Shown: positions 1 through 8,027 of the stretch, one piece after another | Numbering within the stretch: position 1 is the stretch's first letter | How the letters are laid out: each line of letters opens with the position of its first letter | NCBI GenBank assembly: GCA_025128025.1 | Contig: JAHLYR010000064.1 | Location: forward strand, 1-39,121 | From: Synechococcus sp. CS-1330 | GTDB lineage: Bacteria; Cyanobacteriota; Cyanobacteriia; PCC-6307; Cyanobiaceae | Reading direction: 5' to 3' | Length of the DNA stretch: 39,121 nt | The notes under the pieces: model-generated | Told to the model about the DNA's origin: nothing | Seen by the model: the letters and a program-made list of their open reading frames with translations, nothing else | Databases searched by the model: none | Translations under genes and position numbers: made by a program

Positions 1-2
1 GC

Positions 3-293
3 CTAAAAAACCAGCCCAAAGTGGCTGAACATGAGACCAAAAGTCCTCAGAAAATGGCCTCAGAGGCAATTCTCGGTCAAAGGCACTCTTTCCTGCTCAC
101 TGCCTCCGCTCAAGCCCCGTTTGTCCAGAGATTCCCTAAGCCCCATCGCTTTACTTATCTATCAACTGCCTTGGCTGGACTAGTTGTCGCAACAACAATG
201 CTCGTGGTGGTTGAGCTGGATAATCCAATGGATGGCTTCTTTACGGTTTGGGTTGAGCCTTTGCAGAAAGCTGAGCTGTTGATGAATCAGTAA
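3..293 (+). CDS. C-terminal end of a membrane protein, possibly DUF4239-like (partial)
   Basis: The reading frame is open to the left edge of the window, so this is most likely the 3' end of a longer gene. The GTG at 21 is probably not a real start. The visible tail has one clear hydrophobic segment (around TYLSTALAGLVVATTMLVVV) followed by ELDNPMDGFF and a short polar end. That layout, a last membrane helix and then an acidic-Pro-Gly motif, resembles the end of DUF4239 (bestrophin-like) membrane proteins. The family assignment is an inference from a short stretch. The stop lies 5 bases before the cadD-like start, which suggests cotranscription. GC is lower than in the body of the window. Confidence 0.45.
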   Translation, partial: LKNQPKVAEHETKSPQKMASEAILGQRHSFLLTASAQAPFVQRFPKPHRFTYLSTALAGLVVATTMLVVVELDNPMDGFFTVWVEPLQKAELLMNQ

Positions 294-298
294 TCATC

Positions 299-943
299 AT
301 GGTTGTATCTGCTTCCCATTCCCTCAGCGCGGCGCTCCTCGGAGTAGGTCTCTTTGCCAGTACGAATATCGATGACATCTTCCTGACCATGGCATTTTTT
401 GCCGATCCCAGGCTCCGCCGTTCCGCGATTGTGGTTGGCAAGTTTGTGGGTATCGGTGCGCTAACGCTACTCAGCACGATTGCTGCGGCAGGTTCTTTGG
501 TGGTATCTCCCGAGTGGATCGCGCTGCTGGGCTTTGTGCCCCTTGGACTCGGCCTCCATGCTCTTTGGACGAATCGCCGCCCCGCCGTGGCACTTGAGGA
601 TGGTGATGGCATTGAGCAGGCACCTACTGCTTTTCTCGCTCAAGTTGGCGCCGTCGCCGGTGTCACGGCTGCAAATGGGGGAGACAACCTGGGTGTCTAT
701 GTTCCTGTTTTTGCTGAAGATTTCTCGGCGATCCCAGTCTTTGTGCTCGTCTTTGCCTTGATGACGCTGCTTTGGTGTGTGGCAGGCAACCTACTGGTCA
801 GTCATCCGCGCTTGATCGGCTCTATGCGCGGACTCTCTCGGCGATTGTTGCCCTATGTGCTGATCGTATTGGGCGTCTGGATTTTGAGTGGCGCCATCGG
901 TTTGGTTCTACCTACTGCTAAGGCTGCATCTATTCAATATTGA
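299..943 (+). CDS. CadD-family cadmium/heavy-metal transporter
   Basis: This is a 214-residue, very hydrophobic protein with about five to six membrane segments. Two family motifs are clear: FASTNIDDIFLTMAFF near residues 19-34 and NGGDNLGVYVPVF near 122-134, which match the conserved Asp-rich motifs of CadD-type permeases. CadD proteins of Gram-positive plasmids give low-level cadmium resistance; many bacterial homologues have no tested substrate, so Cd2+ is only a candidate here. The ATG at 299 lies 5 bases after the preceding stop and directly before the first helix. The next gene follows after 26 bases. GC is lower than in genes to the right, suggesting that this small cluster was acquired. 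The family call is firm; the substrate is inferred. Confidence 0.85.
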   Translation: MVVSASHSLSAALLGVGLFASTNIDDIFLTMAFFADPRLRRSAIVVGKFVGIGALTLLSTIAAAGSLVVSPEWIALLGFVPLGLGLHALWTNRRPAVALEDGDGIEQAPTAFLAQVGAVAGVTAANGGDNLGVYVPVFAEDFSAIPVFVLVFALMTLLWCVAGNLLVSHPRLIGSMRGLSRRLLPYVLIVLGVWILSGAIGLVLPTAKAASIQY

Positions 944-969
944 TCACCCTGAGGACTTCCACTTCCGCC

Positions 970-1914
970 ATGATCTCTCCCGTCGAACGCGCCCATGTTT
1001 CACGCCTCCGCCGCGGATCCCGGCGGATCAAGTTGATTTCCACTGACATAGCTCTTAGCTGCAATTTGTCTGCTGACACTGTGTGGGTGGTGGATCATGA
1101 AGTGCATATTCTTGATGGAGTCAAGCTCACCATTGATGATGGCGCGAGGATTCTGATATTGAATGGCGTTGTGCCCAGCAGCCGACTACAACGGGCTGCC
1201 TTGATCTTTGATCCGGGCTCGATGCTTTCGGCCGTACGCTTTGCTGTTTACGCTGGAAGTCCGCAGCACCGCATCTCGCGTACTTCCGACAATGGCGGAC
1301 TCTGGTTCCTTGGTACATATGCTGCAGGCGCTAGTGATGGCATCCATGTTTCTAAACAGCCAGCACAGCAGCCTTCTCTTTTTCAAGCAGTTTCCATCAC
1401 TGCCTCCCACCTTGGACGCAAAGATACGTATGTGAGCCCTAGCACAGGGCGTGAGGTTGATATTGGTGACGATATTGATGCTCTCAAGTTAATTGGTGTT
1501 GGACCTGATGAATGGCAGGTATCTCAGCTACGCAGCTTGCATTCTGCTGATGATGGTGTCGATCTAACCAATAGCTACATTCGTCTCAATCGCCTCGAGG
1601 TGCGTCAGCCCACTGAGGATGGTATCAACCTAAGCAGTAGCCGCATTGAGATTCGCCGGAGTCTTTGCTTGGATGTGCAGAAAACCTCAGTTACCGATCG
1701 TGATCTTTTCGATTTTGAGACGGATGATGGTGGCTCCTTCGTTGAACTGCCGCGTGGTTGCTGGGTCCGGCTTAATGGTGTATTTGGTGACCAACTATTT
1801 CTTTCCTCTCAAGACATGCATCCTCCTCTGGTGGCGGATGACAACGAAGAGCCATATTCTTTTTCTGGCCGACTCAAGTCGGATGCTATTGTATATTCGA
1901 TCTCTCGGGACTGA
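970..1914 (+). CDS. Predicted right-handed beta-helix protein of unknown function
   Basis: I do not recognise a named family. From the ATG at 970 it is 314 residues; a TTG at 940 is possible but would overlap the cadD-like stop. The middle and C-terminal half has repeated short strands with a DG-I/V-D/N-L pattern (ADDGVDLTNSYIRL, TEDGINLSSSRIEI) and a further DDGGSF turn. This is typical of parallel beta-helix repeats such as those in CotH-linked or polysaccharide-binding proteins. The N-terminal part also reads as beta-strands (VDHEVHILDGVKLTIDDGA). No signal peptide or membrane segment is seen. It follows a CadD-like gene in a low-GC cassette. Carbohydrate or surface binding is possible, but no catalytic motif can be named. 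Confidence 0.7.
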   Translation: MISPVERAHVSRLRRGSRRIKLISTDIALSCNLSADTVWVVDHEVHILDGVKLTIDDGARILILNGVVPSSRLQRAALIFDPGSMLSAVRFAVYAGSPQHRISRTSDNGGLWFLGTYAAGASDGIHVSKQPAQQPSLFQAVSITASHLGRKDTYVSPSTGREVDIGDDIDALKLIGVGPDEWQVSQLRSLHSADDGVDLTNSYIRLNRLEVRQPTEDGINLSSSRIEIRRSLCLDVQKTSVTDRDLFDFETDDGGSFVELPRGCWVRLNGVFGDQLFLSSQDMHPPLVADDNEEPYSFSGRLKSDAIVYSISRD

Positions 1915-1928
1915 GGGCTCTTAATTAT

Positions 1929-3542
1929 TTAAGGTCTGAGTTTTGCTGCAGAAAGGTCCGAGTTTTGCTGCAGAGATTGGCTCATCCAATCAGCCGCATT
2001 CAGCAGGGGGAATAGGCCATCTTCGATGGCTATTGCCTTGAGCCATTTGGCGGGTAGCTCGGTGCCGTTGTCGATCGCATCCAGCAGGCGCCAGAAACGA
2101 TCCAGATGGCGCTCGATCCTTTCTTTGGCTAGTCCGGTGGTGGTGCCGGCCCGCAGGATGAAGCTCCAATCAGAGCTTTGGGCCAGCAGCAGCTCCCGGC
2201 CGGCCTGGGTGAGTAGGTCTCGCTGGGCTTGGCTGCCAACGCCGCGCCCCACGCGAGCCACCATGGCCTGGGAGGCCCGTTGCCACTCGGCCACCACCCA
2301 GGCGTTGGTCTCGTTGAGCCAGTAGTCGTGGTAGCCCCCCTGGCCCCAGCTGCTGGGGGAGGGGCGGCACACCTGCAGGGGGTCGCTGCCGCTTAGGGAC
2401 TCCCGCAGGGTCACCAGGCGCACGCCGGCATCGCTGGCCTGGCGAAACAGTGCCGCCAGGAACTTGGGCCCCTCAAACCACCAGTGGCCAAAAAGCTCGG
2501 CATCGAATGGAGCCACCAGCAGCGGCCGCCGCTCCATCGAGTTGGCCAGGCTCGCGAGTTCTGTGGCTCGCCCCTTCAGGTAAGCGGCGGCATGCTCCTC
2601 GATTCGCTCGGCGGCAACTGCTGGTTCGTAGGGCTGTTTCTGGTCGAGGGGGCAGCCCTGGGCCGTGACCCGATGCAGCTTCAGTCCTAGGGGCCGGCGG
2701 CTGGCGATGGCATGGCTGGCTAGTTCGCTGTCGGGCAGATCCCAGCCCAGGTCGCGGTGAAACTCCCGGTAGGCGCCATCGCCGGGGTATCCCTCGCGGG
2801 CGCTCCACACCGGCAGGGTGGCGCTGCTGTCGCGGCCGAAGAAGGCCGCCCCGGCCGGCGAACAGATCGGTGCGAACACGCCATAGCGGGGGCGGGGCAG
2901 GGCGTGGAGCAGGCCGTGGGCATCGAGCACCGAGTAGCGCAGACCGCAGCTCACCAGCTGCTGGTCAAGGCCTTCGTAGTAGGCGCATTCCGGCAGCCAG
3001 ATGCCCATGGGCCGCTCACCCAGTAGGCGTTCGTGCTCGCGCACGGCGGTGACAAGCTGGGCCCGCACCGCCTCCGGCACCTGGCGCAGCAGGGGCAGGT
3101 AGCCGTGGGTGGCACCGCAGGTGATCAGATCGAGCACCCCCTGTTGGTGCAGCTTGCGGAAGCGTGGGATCAGTTTTCCCTTGGCCTGGCGCCACTGGTT
3201 CACCACCGCTTTAAGTTGGTCTGCTAGGTGACTGGCGGCTGGGACTAGGGCTTGCGGAGCTTGTAGCAGCAGCTCCTGCCGGACGGCGATCCAGGCCAGG
3301 AAGCGGCCATTGAGCTGGGGATCGGCCAGCAGGGAAAGCAGGGTGGGCGAGAGGCCGAGGGTGAGCCGGGGGCGCTGGCGCCGGTCAGCGGCGGCGGCCT
3401 CGAGCACAGCAAGCAGCGGCAGGTAGCACTCCTGTAGCGCCTGGAAATACCAATCTTCTTCCAGTGAACCGGGTTCACTGGAGCGCACGTATGGGAGATG
3501 CGCGTGGAGGACTAGGGCCAGATCGCCTGAGGCCATATCCAT
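1929..3542 (-). CDS. GH57 family 1,4-alpha-glucan branching enzyme-like protein
   Basis: This is a glycoside hydrolase family 57 enzyme (about 537 residues) of the DUF1957-containing branching type, which transfers alpha-1,4-glucan segments to make alpha-1,6 branches in glycogen. The N terminus has the family motif LVLHAHLPYVR. WLPECAYYEG carries the likely nucleophile Glu, and VAPFDAELFGHWW carries the likely acid Asp. A helical C-terminal domain follows, as in branching enzymes. I chose the ATG at 3542 (MDMASG) rather than an upstream in-frame codon because homology starts just after it. The gene is divergent from leuA. Its last codons are made by a 22-base tandem duplication (1933-1976) read in two frames. 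A role in glycogen metabolism fits malQ and zwf elsewhere in the window. Confidence 0.85.
   Translation of the reverse strand: MDMASGDLALVLHAHLPYVRSSEPGSLEEDWYFQALQECYLPLLAVLEAAAADRRQRPRLTLGLSPTLLSLLADPQLNGRFLAWIAVRQELLLQAPQALVPAASHLADQLKAVVNQWRQAKGKLIPRFRKLHQQGVLDLITCGATHGYLPLLRQVPEAVRAQLVTAVREHERLLGERPMGIWLPECAYYEGLDQQLVSCGLRYSVLDAHGLLHALPRPRYGVFAPICSPAGAAFFGRDSSATLPVWSAREGYPGDGAYREFHRDLGWDLPDSELASHAIASRRPLGLKLHRVTAQGCPLDQKQPYEPAVAAERIEEHAAAYLKGRATELASLANSMERRPLLVAPFDAELFGHWWFEGPKFLAALFRQASDAGVRLVTLRESLSGSDPLQVCRPSPSSWGQGGYHDYWLNETNAWVVAEWQRASQAMVARVGRGVGSQAQRDLLTQAGRELLLAQSSDWSFILRAGTTTGLAKERIERHLDRFWRLLDAIDNGTELPAKWLKAIAIEDGLFPLLNAADWMSQSLQQNSDLSAAKLRP
1933..1976. repeat. 22-bp tandem duplication at the 3' end of the GH57 gene
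   Basis: Two adjacent 22-base copies (1933-1954 and 1955-1976) beginning GGTCYGAGTTTTGCTGCAGA differ at only two positions. Because 22 is not a multiple of 3, the copies are translated in different frames (LQQNSDL and SAAKLRP), and the second translated copy supplies the stop codon. Confidence 0.85.
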
Positions 3543-3577
3543 CCTGCGATATCGGCACTCTAGGCGTAGTGCCCGCA

Positions 3578-3583
3578 TACAAT
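3578..3583 (+). promoter_or_regulatory. Possible -10 element for leuA
   Basis: TACAAT lies 40 bases upstream of the leuA start in the 80-base divergent gap with the GH57 gene and matches the sigma70 -10 consensus at five of six bases. No good -35 box is visible, so this is tentative. Confidence 0.3.
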
Positions 3584-3622
3584 GGGCTAACTCATAGTCA
3601 TTCCGCCTAGAGGGGCTCCCTT

Positions 3623-5266
3623 ATGGCCCGCGATCCCGGCCGCGTATTGATCTTCGACACCACCTTGCGCGATGGCGAGCAGTCGCCTGGCGCCAGTCTG
3701 AACCTCGAGGAGAAGCTGGCGATCGCCCAGCAGCTGGCCCGACTGGGGGTAGACATCATTGAGGCCGGCTTCCCCTTTGCCAGCCCCGGCGATTTCAATG
3801 CCGTGCAGCGCATTGCCGAAACCGTTGGCACGCCGGAAGGGCCGGTTATCTGCGGCCTGGCTCGGGCCGCTGCCGGCGATATCAAGGCCTGCGCTGATGC
3901 GGTGGCGCCCGCCGCTAAGCGGCGCATCCACACCTTTATCGCCACCAGCGACATCCATCTCGAGCACAAGTTGCGCAAGAGCCGCGCCGAGGTGCTGGCG
4001 ATCACCGCCGAGATGGTGGCCTACGCCCGCTCGCTGGTCGAAGACGTCGAGTTTTCCTGCGAAGACGCCGGCCGCAGTGATCCGGAGTTCATGCATCAGG
4101 TGATCGAGGCGGCGATCAATGCAGGCGCCACCACGATCAACATTCCCGACACCGTGGGCTACGCCACCCCGGCGGAATTCGGCGCCCTGATCGCCGGCAT
4201 CAATGCCCAGGTGCCCAACATCGACCAGGCTGTGATCTCGGTGCACGGCCACAACGACCTGGGCCTGGCGGTGGCCAACTTCCTCGAGGCGGTAAAAAAC
4301 GGCGCCCGCCAGCTGGAGTGCACGATCAACGGCATCGGTGAACGGGCTGGTAATGCCTCGCTCGAGGAGTTGGTGATGGCCCTGCACGTGCGCCGCAGCT
4401 ACTTCAACCCCTTCCTGGGGCGGCCAGCCGAGAGCACCGAGCCTCTCACTGGCGTGCGCACCGAGGAGATCACCAAGACCTCGCGGCTGGTGAGCAACCT
4501 CACCGGCATGGCGGTGCAGCCCAACAAGGCGATCGTGGGCGCCAACGCCTTTGCTCACGAATCGGGCATCCACCAAGACGGCGTGCTGAAAAACCGCCTC
4601 ACCTACGAAATCATCGACGCCCGCACGGTTGGTTTGGCCGACAACCGCATCTCCCTGGGCAAGCTGAGCGGCCGCAGCGCCTTCCGGGCCCGGCTCGAGG
4701 ATCTGGGCTACACGCTCGAGCGTGAGGACCTCGACGATGCCTTCGCCCGCTTCAAGGAGTTGGCGGATCGCAAGCGCGAAATCAGCGACCGCGATCTTGA
4801 GGCGATCGTGAGCGAGCAGGTGCAGCAGCAAGATGGCGGCAGCTTCACCCTCAAGAGCGTGCAGGTGAGCTGTGGCACTGGCTTGCAGCCCACCGCCACC
4901 GTCACTCTGGTGACGGCGGATGGGGCCGAGCTCAGCGAGGCGGCGATCGGCACCGGGCCTGTGGATGCGGTGTGTCAGGCGCTCAACCGCCTTGCCCAGG
5001 TGCCCAATGAGCTGGTGGAGTTTTCGGTGAAATCGGTGACCGAAGGCATCGATGCCATGGGCGAGGTGACGATCCGGCTGCGCCACGAGGGCGTGCTCTA
5101 TTCGGGCCACTCAGCCGACACGGACATCGTGGTGGCCGCCGCCCAGGCTTTCGTAAACGCCCTCAATAGGCTGGTGTCCGGTGGGCGTCACCAGCCGCTG
5201 CACCCCCAGAAGGCGCCTCTGCCCGTAGTGGGCGACCTGCCCCTGGCTGGTCGCCCACGGGTATAG
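3623..5266 (+). CDS. leuA: 2-isopropylmalate synthase
   Basis: The enzyme condenses acetyl-CoA with 2-oxoisovalerate, the first committed step of leucine biosynthesis. The 547-residue protein starts with the HMGL-like TIM barrel: [17 protein letters not shown] at residues 11-27 carries the conserved Arg-Asp pair, and VHGHNDLG near 207-214 supplies metal-binding histidines. After [20 protein letters not shown] comes the linker and the C-terminal LeuA regulatory domain (about 400-530), the site of leucine feedback inhibition in this family. AGGGG at 3611-3615 is a good Shine-Dalgarno 7 bases before the ATG, which fixes the start. The length is slightly above usual because of a Pro/Arg-rich tail. 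A long antisense open frame over this gene is a GC-rich artefact. Confidence 0.97.
   Translation: MARDPGRVLIFDTTLRDGEQSPGASLNLEEKLAIAQQLARLGVDIIEAGFPFASPGDFNAVQRIAETVGTPEGPVICGLARAAAGDIKACADAVAPAAKRRIHTFIATSDIHLEHKLRKSRAEVLAITAEMVAYARSLVEDVEFSCEDAGRSDPEFMHQVIEAAINAGATTINIPDTVGYATPAEFGALIAGINAQVPNIDQAVISVHGHNDLGLAVANFLEAVKNGARQLECTINGIGERAGNASLEELVMALHVRRSYFNPFLGRPAESTEPLTGVRTEEITKTSRLVSNLTGMAVQPNKAIVGANAFAHESGIHQDGVLKNRLTYEIIDARTVGLADNRISLGKLSGRSAFRARLEDLGYTLEREDLDDAFARFKELADRKREISDRDLEAIVSEQVQQQDGGSFTLKSVQVSCGTGLQPTATVTLVTADGAELSEAAIGTGPVDAVCQALNRLAQVPNELVEFSVKSVTEGIDAMGEVTIRLRHEGVLYSGHSADTDIVVAAAQAFVNALNRLVSGGRHQPLHPQKAPLPVVGDLPLAGRPRV
5222..5261 (+). other. Strong inverted repeat at the 3' end of leuA
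   Basis: GTGGGCGAC (5228-5236) and GTCGCCCAC (5250-5258) form a perfect 9-bp stem with a 13-base loop, and an outer CCC/GGG can extend it. It lies inside the last leuA codons. No T-run follows, so it is not a classical intrinsic terminator; it could protect the mRNA end. Confidence 0.45.
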
Positions 5267-5397
5267 GCAGCTGGTGGGTATGGCGTTTCAGTTTGGGATC
5301 ACGACCTGGGCTGTGTGTTGTTTTTGTTGATTAGCTAAGCCAAGCCTAAGCTAAGTGCCAAAACACGACCTCCCCCCTAGTCACCCCCTCCCCCGCC

Positions 5398-6246
5398 ATG
5401 AGCCAGCCCCTCTCAGGACCGCGCCGCTCACGGCTCAGTGCCGCCGCCCAGTTGATTCTGCTGTTGCTGGTGGCCCTGGCGATGCTGGTGCCGCTGCTGT
5501 GGCTGGTGAGCACCTCGCTAAAGGGACCGGCGGAGGACATTTTCACCAGCCCGCCAGCCCTCTGGCCCAGTCAGCCCAGTTTTGAGGCCTACAGGCGCCT
5601 TTTTAGCGACAATCCAATTGGCACCTACCTGCTCAACAGCACGGTTGTGAGTGGCCTGGCGGTGCTGGCCAATGTGCTCTTCTGTTCGCTGGCGGCCTAT
5701 CCCCTGGCCCGCATGAATTTTCGCGGCCGGGGCTTGGTGCTGGCCCTAGTGGTAGCAACGATTTTGATCCCCTTCCAGGTGGTGATGATTCCGCTCTATC
5801 TGCTGATGGTGCAGATCGGCCTACGCAACACCCTCTGGGCCCTGATCATTCCCCAGGCAGCCACCGCCTTTGGCATTTTCCTGCTGCGGCAGAGCTTCCT
5901 GGGGGTCCCGGTGGAGCTGGAGGAGGCAGCCCGTTGCGATGGCTGCACCCCGGTGGGGGAGTGGTGGAACGTGATGATTCCAGCTGCCCGGGCAGACCTG
6001 ATCACCCTGGCGATGTTCGTGTTCATCGGCACCTGGAGCGATTTTCTTTGGCCCCTGGTGATTCTCGATGAACCCGAGCTCTACACCCTGCCGCTTGGTC
6101 TGCAACAGTTGGCCAGCAGCTTTTCGCTCGACTGGCGCCTGGTGGCGGCAGGAGCGGTGATTTCGATCCTGCCGGTGCTGGTGGTGTTTATCGGCCTGCA
6201 GCGGTATATCCTGCCCAGCGCCGCCGGCGATGCAGTCAAAGGCTGA
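5398..6246 (+). CDS. Carbohydrate ABC transporter permease (MalG family)
   Basis: This 282-residue inner-membrane permease belongs to the MalG/GgtD type (binding-protein-dependent transport, subfamily 2). It has about six membrane helices, the first at residues 15-40. The cytoplasmic EAA loop that contacts the ATPase is clear: ELEEAARCDGCTPVGEW followed by IPAARADL near residues 175-203. The tail LQRYILPSAAGDAVKG is typical of the family, whose members end with a phrase like QR-F/Y-ILPGLTAGAVKG. No partner permease, binding protein or ATPase gene is adjacent, so its components must be encoded elsewhere. Glucosylglycerol/sucrose-type (Ggt) uptake is one candidate substrate class for cyanobacteria, but this is inference. 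No good Shine-Dalgarno is visible before the ATG. Confidence 0.88.
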   Translation: MSQPLSGPRRSRLSAAAQLILLLLVALAMLVPLLWLVSTSLKGPAEDIFTSPPALWPSQPSFEAYRRLFSDNPIGTYLLNSTVVSGLAVLANVLFCSLAAYPLARMNFRGRGLVLALVVATILIPFQVVMIPLYLLMVQIGLRNTLWALIIPQAATAFGIFLLRQSFLGVPVELEEAARCDGCTPVGEWWNVMIPAARADLITLAMFVFIGTWSDFLWPLVILDEPELYTLPLGLQQLASSFSLDWRLVAAGAVISILPVLVVFIGLQRYILPSAAGDAVKG

Positions 6247-6254
6247 AAACCTGA

Positions 6255-6689
6255 TCAGTTTGCAGTTGCAGGGGGGCGCAGGGGCGGCACTCCCAAGGGC
6301 AGCTCATCGGTTTTCGGGGCAGCTGCTTCGCTGGGGCGGGCTCCGCGCAACTTGCTGAGCTCGGTCCGCAGGTTGGCGGTTTCGCGGCTCAGCCCATCGA
6401 TGCGGGTGCCGTTGCGCTCCACCGCTTGCAGCCGCTCCACGGTGGAGCGCAGCTGCTGTTCCAGGCCAGTGGTGCGATCAAGGGCCCGACTGTTCTCCAA
6501 CCCCTGCACCCGCTCTTGCAGCTTGCGGATCGTGTCGTTCTGCTGGCGTGATTTGCCCACGATCACCAAAAAAAGCACCACCAGCATTGCTGTGACGCCA
6601 GCCTGAAGCCAGGGCACCCAGGCAAGTGAAGCGCCGTTGGGGCTGGCTTCGGTGCTGTTTGCGGCTTGGTCAGGGGCTGGGGTCATCAA
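6255..6689 (-). CDS. Conserved hypothetical membrane-anchored coiled-coil protein
   Basis: This 144-residue protein has a polar N-terminal stretch of about 25 residues, one membrane helix (WLQAGVTAMLVVLFLVIV, about 28-45), then a heptad-like helix from about 50 to 118 (DTIRKLQERVQGLENS, then LEQQLRSTVERLQAVE), and a Pro-rich tail. I know no function. The layout suggests a bitopic protein with a coiled-coil extension, and similar small proteins are common in picocyanobacteria. It ends 8 bases from the convergent MalG-type permease gene. Two adjacent ATG codons (6689 and 6686) could both serve as the start. Confidence 0.7.
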   Translation of the reverse strand: MMTPAPDQAANSTEASPNGASLAWVPWLQAGVTAMLVVLFLVIVGKSRQQNDTIRKLQERVQGLENSRALDRTTGLEQQLRSTVERLQAVERNGTRIDGLSRETANLRTELSKLRGARPSEAAAPKTDELPLGVPPLRPPATAN

Positions 6690-6819
6690 GGCAAGCAGCC
6701 AATTCTGTCTAGATGCTGGCGGGCAGAAGGACTTTTGTCAGGGGTGTCTGGGGGATTGTGAGGTGTGCGCATATGCCATGGGTCCGGTTTCAGCAAATCG
6801 ACTCACAAATAAAGCCCCC

Positions 6820-7257
6820 TCAGCAGGCGTCAAACACTCGCTTGCCATCGGCCCGTTTTTGGTTGTGGCGCCGCGCTTCTCGCCGCGTGTATTCACTCAC
6901 CGTCGGGTTGGCTACCACCGGATCCACGTGGGCCACCTGCTCCCACAGCTCCCGCGGCGCCCAGCGCACCTCGTGATCTACCCGATCGTGCTTGGTTATG
7001 TGGCACCAGCGGCTGCCTCCGCAGGCCGGGCAGAACAGCTCTTCCAGCCACTCGTTGGTTAGCACCAGCACCGGGTAGGCCTGGATCACCAACTTGGCTT
7101 TCTTATCTGCCATGCCGCGGGCCCTGAGCTGCTCGCTAGTGAGCAGGTGCAGGAAATACTTCCTGCCATTGCCTTCGATGCGTTGCTCCGGGTGGGCAGG
7201 GCAGCAAAGTTGGCGCCGCTGTGGCCGCCGCGAACGGCGAGGGGAGCTTTCAACCAT
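6820..7257 (-). CDS. Conserved hypothetical protein with two cysteine pairs (possible zinc binding)
   Basis: This is a 145-residue basic protein. An N-terminal CCPAH near residues 18-22 and a CPACGGSRWCH motif near 76-86 look like zinc ligands. Between them lies a well-formed segment (KYFLHLLTSEQLRARG) leading into KLVIQAYPVLVLTNEW. The C terminus is basic (YTRREARRHNQKRADG). The frame is open much further upstream, to 7839, but that part overlaps the lipoprotein gene and has no protein-like character. I chose the ATG at 7257, which keeps the first Cys pair; the ATG at 7113 would give a 97-residue form. The resemblance to picocyanobacterial conserved hypotheticals is from memory. No function is proposed beyond possible metal or nucleic-acid binding. 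Confidence 0.65.
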   Translation of the reverse strand: MVESSPRRSRRPQRRQLCCPAHPEQRIEGNGRKYFLHLLTSEQLRARGMADKKAKLVIQAYPVLVLTNEWLEELFCPACGGSRWCHITKHDRVDHEVRWAPRELWEQVAHVDPVVANPTVSEYTRREARRHNQKRADGKRVFDAC

Positions 7258-7280
7258 GCCGGAGCCAGAGGCTGTTGAAA

Positions 7281-7808
7281 TCAACGTAGCGACACTGCGG
7301 CAAGTTGTTGAGGTTCGCAGTTGCGCCACGCGTTGCGGGCAGCCTCTGAGCTGCCAACTCCTAGGGCCAGCAAGGCTTTTTCCGACTGCTGCTGGCGGGC
7401 CGTGCTGCGTTGCCTCTTGGCCTCCTGCTCCTCCTGCCAGTCGCGGCGCTCGGCGCGATCGCTGCTGCGCCAGGCGGCCAGCGCCTGCTCGTAGCGCTCC
7501 AGCTCCAGCTCCTGGTCTTCGCGGGTGAAGCGTGCCATTAGCTCCGGATCTGGAGCCGCGGGCCTCCGTAGGGGGGAGTAGGCCTGTTGCTTGAGATTGG
7601 CTAGCTCGCTGCTGCTGCGCTGGAGTTCCTGCAAATGACGCTGCACCGCTGGCTGCTGGCCGCGGCAGCGGCTCACCAGGGCACGCAGCTGCCGCTGGGC
7701 TGCCGCGGCCTGCTCGCGCTTTTTCTGCTCCGCGCCAGTGCAGCCCAGCAGCGTCAGCGCCATCAAGGTGGCGAAAAAAATGCTTGCTGTGGCGCGCCGT
7801 TGCTGCAT
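7281..7808 (-). CDS. Putative lipoprotein, charged coiled-coil, unknown function
   Basis: The 175-residue product starts with a signal peptide ending in a lipobox (LTLLGC, Cys 23), so it is probably lipidated and anchored in a membrane facing the periplasm. The rest is a Gln/Arg/Glu-rich helix, with stretches such as REQAAAAQRQLRALVSRC and EDQELELERYEQALAAW, likely forming coiled coils. Three further cysteines occur outside the lipobox (two early, one in WRNCEP). I do not recognise the family. It lies 8 bases downstream of a 56-residue small gene and 23 bases upstream of the Cys-pair gene, so the run 9560-6820 may be one transcript. Confidence 0.7.
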   Translation of the reverse strand: MQQRRATASIFFATLMALTLLGCTGAEQKKREQAAAAQRQLRALVSRCRGQQPAVQRHLQELQRSSSELANLKQQAYSPLRRPAAPDPELMARFTREDQELELERYEQALAAWRSSDRAERRDWQEEQEAKRQRSTARQQQSEKALLALGVGSSEAARNAWRNCEPQQLAAVSLR

Positions 7809-7816
7809 CGATGCCC

Positions 7817-7987
7817 TTAGGCCCCCAGGTCCAGATCACTCCAGCCGGCTAGCGCGGAGTTGCAGCTCTGGATTGCCTGGATTGGCTCCTGCCGTTTGCC
7901 TTGCAGGGCCTCCTTCCGCTGCATGGGTGCTCGAAAACTCCCTCCAACCAACCGGATCTCGCTGCCCCTGTCAAGCCACTCAGCCAT
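7817..7987 (-). CDS. Small protein of 56 residues, unknown function
   Basis: This short frame fills the gap between the PGM1-like ligase and the lipoprotein genes on the same strand. The translation begins MAEWLDRGSEIRLVGG, continues with SFRAPMQRKEALQGKRQE and ends CNSALAGWSDLDLGA. It has a balanced amino-acid composition, unlike the Ala/Arg/Gly-rich products of the other frames here, which supports real coding. It starts with ATG at 7987, ends with TAA at 7817-7819, and the lipoprotein ATG follows 8 bases later. It has no membrane segment; the middle is basic and amphipathic. No family is recognised. The support is composition and position only. Confidence 0.6.
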   Translation of the reverse strand: MAEWLDRGSEIRLVGGSFRAPMQRKEALQGKRQEPIQAIQSCNSALAGWSDLDLGA

Positions 7988-8027
7988 GCGGCCCTTGAGC
8001 CTGTGGCGCCAGGCGCTCCCTCCAGCT

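Noticed and set aside
3587-5110. 507-codon open frame antisense to leuA
   Set aside because: It mirrors leuA codon by codon, has His/Gly/Ala-rich composition with no domain, and leuA is certain. It is an effect of high GC.
7258-7839. Upstream extension of the Cys-pair protein frame
   Set aside because: It lies over the lipoprotein gene on the same strand in another frame and is Arg/Ala/Gly-rich without protein-like features.
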